Below are positions 35,301 through 39,401 of a DNA stretch of 39,401 nucleotides, piece by piece; position 1 is the first letter of the stretch, and every line of letters begins with the position of its first letter. The notes under the pieces were generated by a model. It ran no database searches. It was not told where the DNA came from and saw nothing but the letters and a program-made list of their open reading frames with translations. This DNA is from Rubrivivax sp. (GTDB taxonomy: Bacteria > Pseudomonadota > Gammaproteobacteria > Burkholderiales > Burkholderiaceae_C): assembly GCA_027483705.1 (NCBI GenBank), contig JAIXTY010000133.1, forward strand, positions 1-39,401, read 5' to 3'. A program made the position numbers and the translations under genes.

Positions 35301-35645
35301 CTGCTGGAGAGCCTGAAGATCCTTCGCCCGACCTGGTCGCTGCGACACGTCGTTACCCTGGCGGGCGCAACCGAGGCCCTGCACCACCATCGCGCAGACC
35401 TTGTCATACTCGACCAGAACCTGCCCGACGGGCGCGGACTCGACTGGGCGGAGCGGATGGCCCGGGAGGGCTCGCTGGACCCGGCGAAGGTGGTGCTGAT
35501 GACGGCCGATGTGATGCCCAGCGTCCGCACGGCGGCGACGTTGCAGGGCGTGCGGTCCTTCCTGGTCAAACCCTTTGATCTGTCGGTGTTTGACGCCGTG
35601 CTCGAAGAAGCGGCTTCGGCGGCCGCTAAGCTCCAGCCACGATGA
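32355..35645 (+). CDS. Membrane hybrid sensor histidine kinase with three PAS domains
   Basis: 1096 residues. Membrane helices at about 18-36 (AILAGLLTMVCVVIATWV) and 285-302 enclose a roughly 250-residue extracytoplasmic sensor of Cache-like appearance. Then three PAS-like domains (about 325-441, 455-575, 586-707), HisKA with phospho-acceptor H732 (SSMSHELRTPLNAVIGYAQ), HATPase with NLLTNAIKYN and GTGIGLTITK, and a C-terminal receiver with D1020 (VILDQNLPDGRGLDW) and K1072 (LVKPF). Complete, no broken motif. It overlaps the HTH-REC start-stop junction, so kinase and regulator are translationally coupled. The terminal receiver without a visible Hpt domain suggests a phosphorelay needing a separate Hpt protein or a modulatory role. 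Codon use is less GC-extreme than in the metabolic genes. Confidence 0.94.
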   Translation: MSARSGPPNVIQAASWTERAILAGLLTMVCVVIATWVRTDWLSALNEAGLEFENVARSNSQNVVLAARDARRTQESIAAALAAGRAATSEFLQAERAERFSGGEIVDLVSADGSMPVASTAKQPVDPAIWRAQLQRVRSAREPVVGWAYLRDQTWMLPMFYRLDDGRLLVVSLPTAGLLADWTVSDARIETAVGLRSLDERILLRLPFTPQMMGASATGSASALAIRDAFGQGARHGHTMAQATETDGAHRLIAWAEVPRTQAIVMVAASQRDLLSRFWRQRAPGYSLVAVLLAASCLLLVWSRRRLVEMARAESRSRQAAEQGLETLRRMCLLARIGPWTVDPKAGRIELGPGAREIYGLDPKAPSGQWLDFPGADPAAMQQLQAARQRLLTEAVGYDLVLPVTTPEGARRWVRSTAAAICDESGDVVRIDGALQDITTTVAAQEQLAQRDRRLREMALAVSSSKQMILVTDADEKIVWCNAAFERVSGYALHEIQGQRPGPLLQRGAAPPLPVRQEIRRTLAERSRLEAVRLCNFSKSGRAYWIDLEIAPVLDDRGGIQSFIGLQTDVTAEIERERELLQVQERTELATRNARIGIFERDFVTRTTRWNQVMFELTDFPVSPRAPAGSVVEQRVPHERRSSVVGALRRAIRDPLLATLDFECPFEMADGRIRWLRNQCVIERDGQRKATRMVGTLLDITLERELDAERRARAEAEGRSAAKTAFLSSMSHELRTPLNAVIGYAQIIETDRTADVEQLRLRVSRIEQAGWHLLGLIDDILDLARIESGIVKVDHQPVSLAEVVADATDLVEGQARAQGITVSTACAEAWVMGDVMRLRQVMVNLLTNAIKYNVPGGQVQVRLACSGGQAQVQVQDTGLGMTAEQVAHLYQPFNRLGREGSGVQGTGIGLTITKTLIEQMGGSIDVDSEPGVGSTFELRIPALAAAPVSSRPAPGRRVLPGESGHVPMDVLCVEDNDVNALVLLESLKILRPTWSLRHVVTLAGATEALHHHRADLVILDQNLPDGRGLDWAERMAREGSLDPAKVVLMTADVMPSVRTAATLQGVRSFLVKPFDLSVFDAVLEEAASAAAKLQPR

Positions 35646-35760
35646 ACGCTAACCAGGGGCGGATCACATGACGATGCCCACTGCGATGGCCCGAAGACTT
35701 GCCTGCAGGCCCCACGAGACGCGACGGGACCGGATGTCCCTCGCCGGAGGCTGAGGCCCG

Positions 35761-36329
35761 ATGGACGACGACGCGACCACCTTGACGACGGCGCAGGCCG
35801 CGGCCATGTTGGGTGTTGCACCCAACTCCGTGATCATGTGGGCCGACGCGGGAATCCTGCAGTCATGGAGAACGCCCGGCGGGCACCGCCGCATCACGCT
35901 GGCGTCGGTGCAGGCGATGCTCGACAAGCGCAACACCCGCGATGCGGCAAACCGCTCGAGGCCCTTGCGCATCATGGTCGTCGAAGACGACGCCGCGGCC
36001 GCCCAGCTTCTGGTCGGTCAACTCGGCGCAGTCCTGCCGCAGGCGCAGGTCGATGTCGTCAGCGACGGCTTCGTGGCCCTGGTGAAGGCCGGGCAGGAGT
36101 CACCCGACGTCATCGTGATGGACGTCCATCTGCCGGGCATGAACGGCCTGGCCATGATCCACAGTCTGCGCGCGCAGGCGGGAACCCGGGGGTTGCGGTT
36201 CATCCTCGTCAGCAGCTACCAACAGCACGAGCTCAAGCCCTTCGGTGAACTGCCCGGCGACGTGCCGTTCCTGGGCAAGCCCGTGGACCTCGAAGCCCTG
36301 CGGGAAGCGGTCGGACAGGTGCTGGCGGG

Positions 36330-36333
<4 letters not shown>
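35761..36333 (+). CDS. HTH-REC response regulator, copy 2 (paralogue of 31765-32358)
   Basis: 190 residues; GGAGG stands about 10 bases upstream. HTH at 7-55 (LTTAQAAAMLGVAPNSVIMW, ILQSWRTPGGHRRITLASVQ) and receiver at 68-188 with E75/D76, D121 (VIVMDVHLPGMNG), S151 and K173 (FLGKPVD). By eye 37 of 47 HTH residues equal copy 1, while the receivers differ more. This suggests similar DNA targets with different phosphorylation partners. It converges on a second hybrid kinase gene; the two stop codons overlap as CTAA (36330-36333). The 115 bases upstream hold no gene. Confidence 0.92.
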
Positions 36334-38303
<1,970 letters not shown>

Positions 38304-38374
38304 GCAGGTAGCTTAACCGCGCATCACCGCGCGGCCATCGAGGGACGATCCGGACCCATCGGCGATCCGTGCCC

Positions 38375-39401
38375 TCAGTCGGCGGCCTGCTGCGCCTCCA
38401 GCTCGCTTTGCAGCTCGAGCCAGCGTTCCTCGAGCATCGCCACCTCGGCGCCGACGTGCGCCAGCCGGCGGCCCAGTTCGGCGTAGTCGCCGCCCGGCGC
38501 GGCCATCGCGACCTCGACCTCGGCCTTTTCAGAGGCCAGCTTCGCCAGCCGCTCATCGATGCGCGTCAGCTCCACCCGCAGCGGCCGCAGCCGCTCGGAC
38601 TGCTTCACCCGCGCCTGCTTGGCCTGCTGGCGCGATTCGCGGGTCTCGGGTTTCGGTGCGGGCTTCGACGCAGCCGGTGGCGGGGGCGCGGCCTTGGCCA
38701 CGGCCTTGGCCACGGCCCTGGCCGCCACCGGCGGCGGCTCGGCCACGGCGGCCTTCGGCGGCTCGGGCGCGGGCTGGCCACGCGCGGCGGCGCGGCTCAC
38801 GTCGAGCAGCCACTTCTGGTAGTCGTCCAGGTCGCCGTCGAAGGGCTGCACACGGCCGCCGGCCACCAGCCAGAACTCGTCGCACACCTCGCGCAGCAGC
38901 GCGCGGTCGTGGCTCACCAGCATCACCGTGCCTTCGAACTCGTTGAGCGCGATGGATAGCGCCTCGCGCGTGGTGAGGTCGAGGTGGTTCGTGGGCTCGT
39001 CCAGCAGCAGCAGGTTGGGCCGCTGCCACACCAGCATCGCCAGCACCAGGCGCGCCTTCTCGCCGCCGCTCAAGCTGCCCACGGCCTGCGTGTCCATGTC
39101 GCCGGTGAAGCGGAAGCGGCCGAGAAAGTCGCGCAGCTCCTGCTCGCGTGCCGCGGGGCCGACATCGCGCGCCAGCCGCACCATGTGCATCAGCGGGCCG
39201 TCACCCAGGCTCAGCACATCGAGCTCCTGCTGCGCGAAGTAGCCGATGACGAGGCCCTTGCCCTCGGTGGTGGTGCCGCCGAGCGCCGGAAGAGCCCGTG
39301 CGATGGTCTTCACCAGCGTGCTCTTGCCCTGGCCGTTAGCGCCCAGAATGCCCACGCGCTGGCCGGCCAATACGCTGCGGCTGAAGCCCTTCACGATGGC
39401 A
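38375..39401 (-). CDS. ABC-F family ATPase (YheS/Uup-like), C-terminal part
   Basis: Only the 342 C-terminal residues are present; the first ATPase domain and start lie beyond base 39401. Second ATP-binding domain: Walker A LGANGQGKST, signature SLSGGEKARLVLAMLV, Walker B NLLLLDEPTNHLD, followed by VMLVSHDRALLREV. After it an Ala/Pro/Lys-rich linker and a charged C-terminal coiled coil (VELTRIDERLAKLASEKAEV and beyond). This layout is that of the YheS group of ABC-F translation factors that act on ribosomes; no transmembrane part. The GTG at 39394 is internal, not a start. Confidence 0.93.
   Translation of the reverse strand, partial: AIVKGFSRSVLAGQRVGILGANGQGKSTLVKTIARALPALGGTTTEGKGLVIGYFAQQELDVLSLGDGPLMHMVRLARDVGPAAREQELRDFLGRFRFTGDMDTQAVGSLSGGEKARLVLAMLVWQRPNLLLLDEPTNHLDLTTREALSIALNEFEGTVMLVSHDRALLREVCDEFWLVAGGRVQPFDGDLDDYQKWLLDVSRAAARGQPAPEPPKAAVAEPPPVAARAVAKAVAKAAPPPPAASKPAPKPETRESRQQAKQARVKQSERLRPLRVELTRIDERLAKLASEKAEVEVAMAAPGGDYAELGRRLAHVGAEVAMLEERWLELQSELEAQQAAD

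Overview
The window is very GC-rich with strongly GC-ending codons. Its gene content (map-glnD pair, single-chain purL, ohrR-ohr, Tim44-like membrane protein, lexA, DUF456 and DUF3592 families) fits a betaproteobacterium of the Burkholderiales, probably the Rubrivivax/Leptothrix/Ideonella neighbourhood. That placement is inference from protein resemblance and composition. I see no rRNA, tRNA, CRISPR array, insertion sequence or prophage gene.

Layout. 1-2740 (minus): 5' part of glnD, preceded by map. 2798-6802 (plus): purL. 6903-10043 (plus): a large composite lipoprotein and a periplasmic diheme cytochrome c. 10086-11361 (minus): a tight operon of a MarR regulator, a small zinc-ribbon protein and a DUF3052-like protein. 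11655-12819 (minus): a papain-family (C1) cysteine peptidase overlapping a chagasin-type (I42) inhibitor of that same peptidase class. 12944-15928: a luciferase-like monooxygenase, divergent from a ferritin-like predicted metal hydrolase translationally coupled to a nitronate monooxygenase. 15912-19029: an aromatic-ring dioxygenase operon (alpha, beta, Rieske ferredoxin) divergent from a LysR regulator, with a perfect 23-bp palindrome between them. 19073-23118: Tim44-like protein, DUF456, YdcF-like protein, msrA and two unrecognised small proteins. 23342-29832: penicillin acylase family enzyme, lexA with a small HhH protein, asparaginase, DUF3592-like membrane protein and the ohr/ohrR peroxide module. 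30178-38303: a signalling island of one chemoreceptor, two paralogous HTH-REC regulators and two hybrid histidine kinases. 38375-39401 (minus): C-terminal part of an ABC-F ATPase.

The observations most worth following: (1) the methionine aminopeptidase lacks 13 residues that should carry its first metal-binding aspartate, with a junction that looks like collapse between two KDG-encoding repeats; (2) the C1 peptidase and I42 inhibitor are fused into one translational unit and neither has a signal peptide; (3) two paralogous regulators carry a MerR/excisionase-like HTH in front of the receiver, the reverse of the usual order, each beside a hybrid kinase; (4) two tandem SOS-box-like sites with the same variant half-site lie between lexA and an asparaginase gene.

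Likely working units: purL in purine synthesis; glnD in nitrogen sensing; the dioxygenase operon under its LysR regulator; lexA with its HhH partner in the DNA damage response; ohrR/ohr in organic peroxide defence; and the 30-38 kb island as a membrane-input phosphorelay that may end in DNA binding by the HTH-REC proteins.
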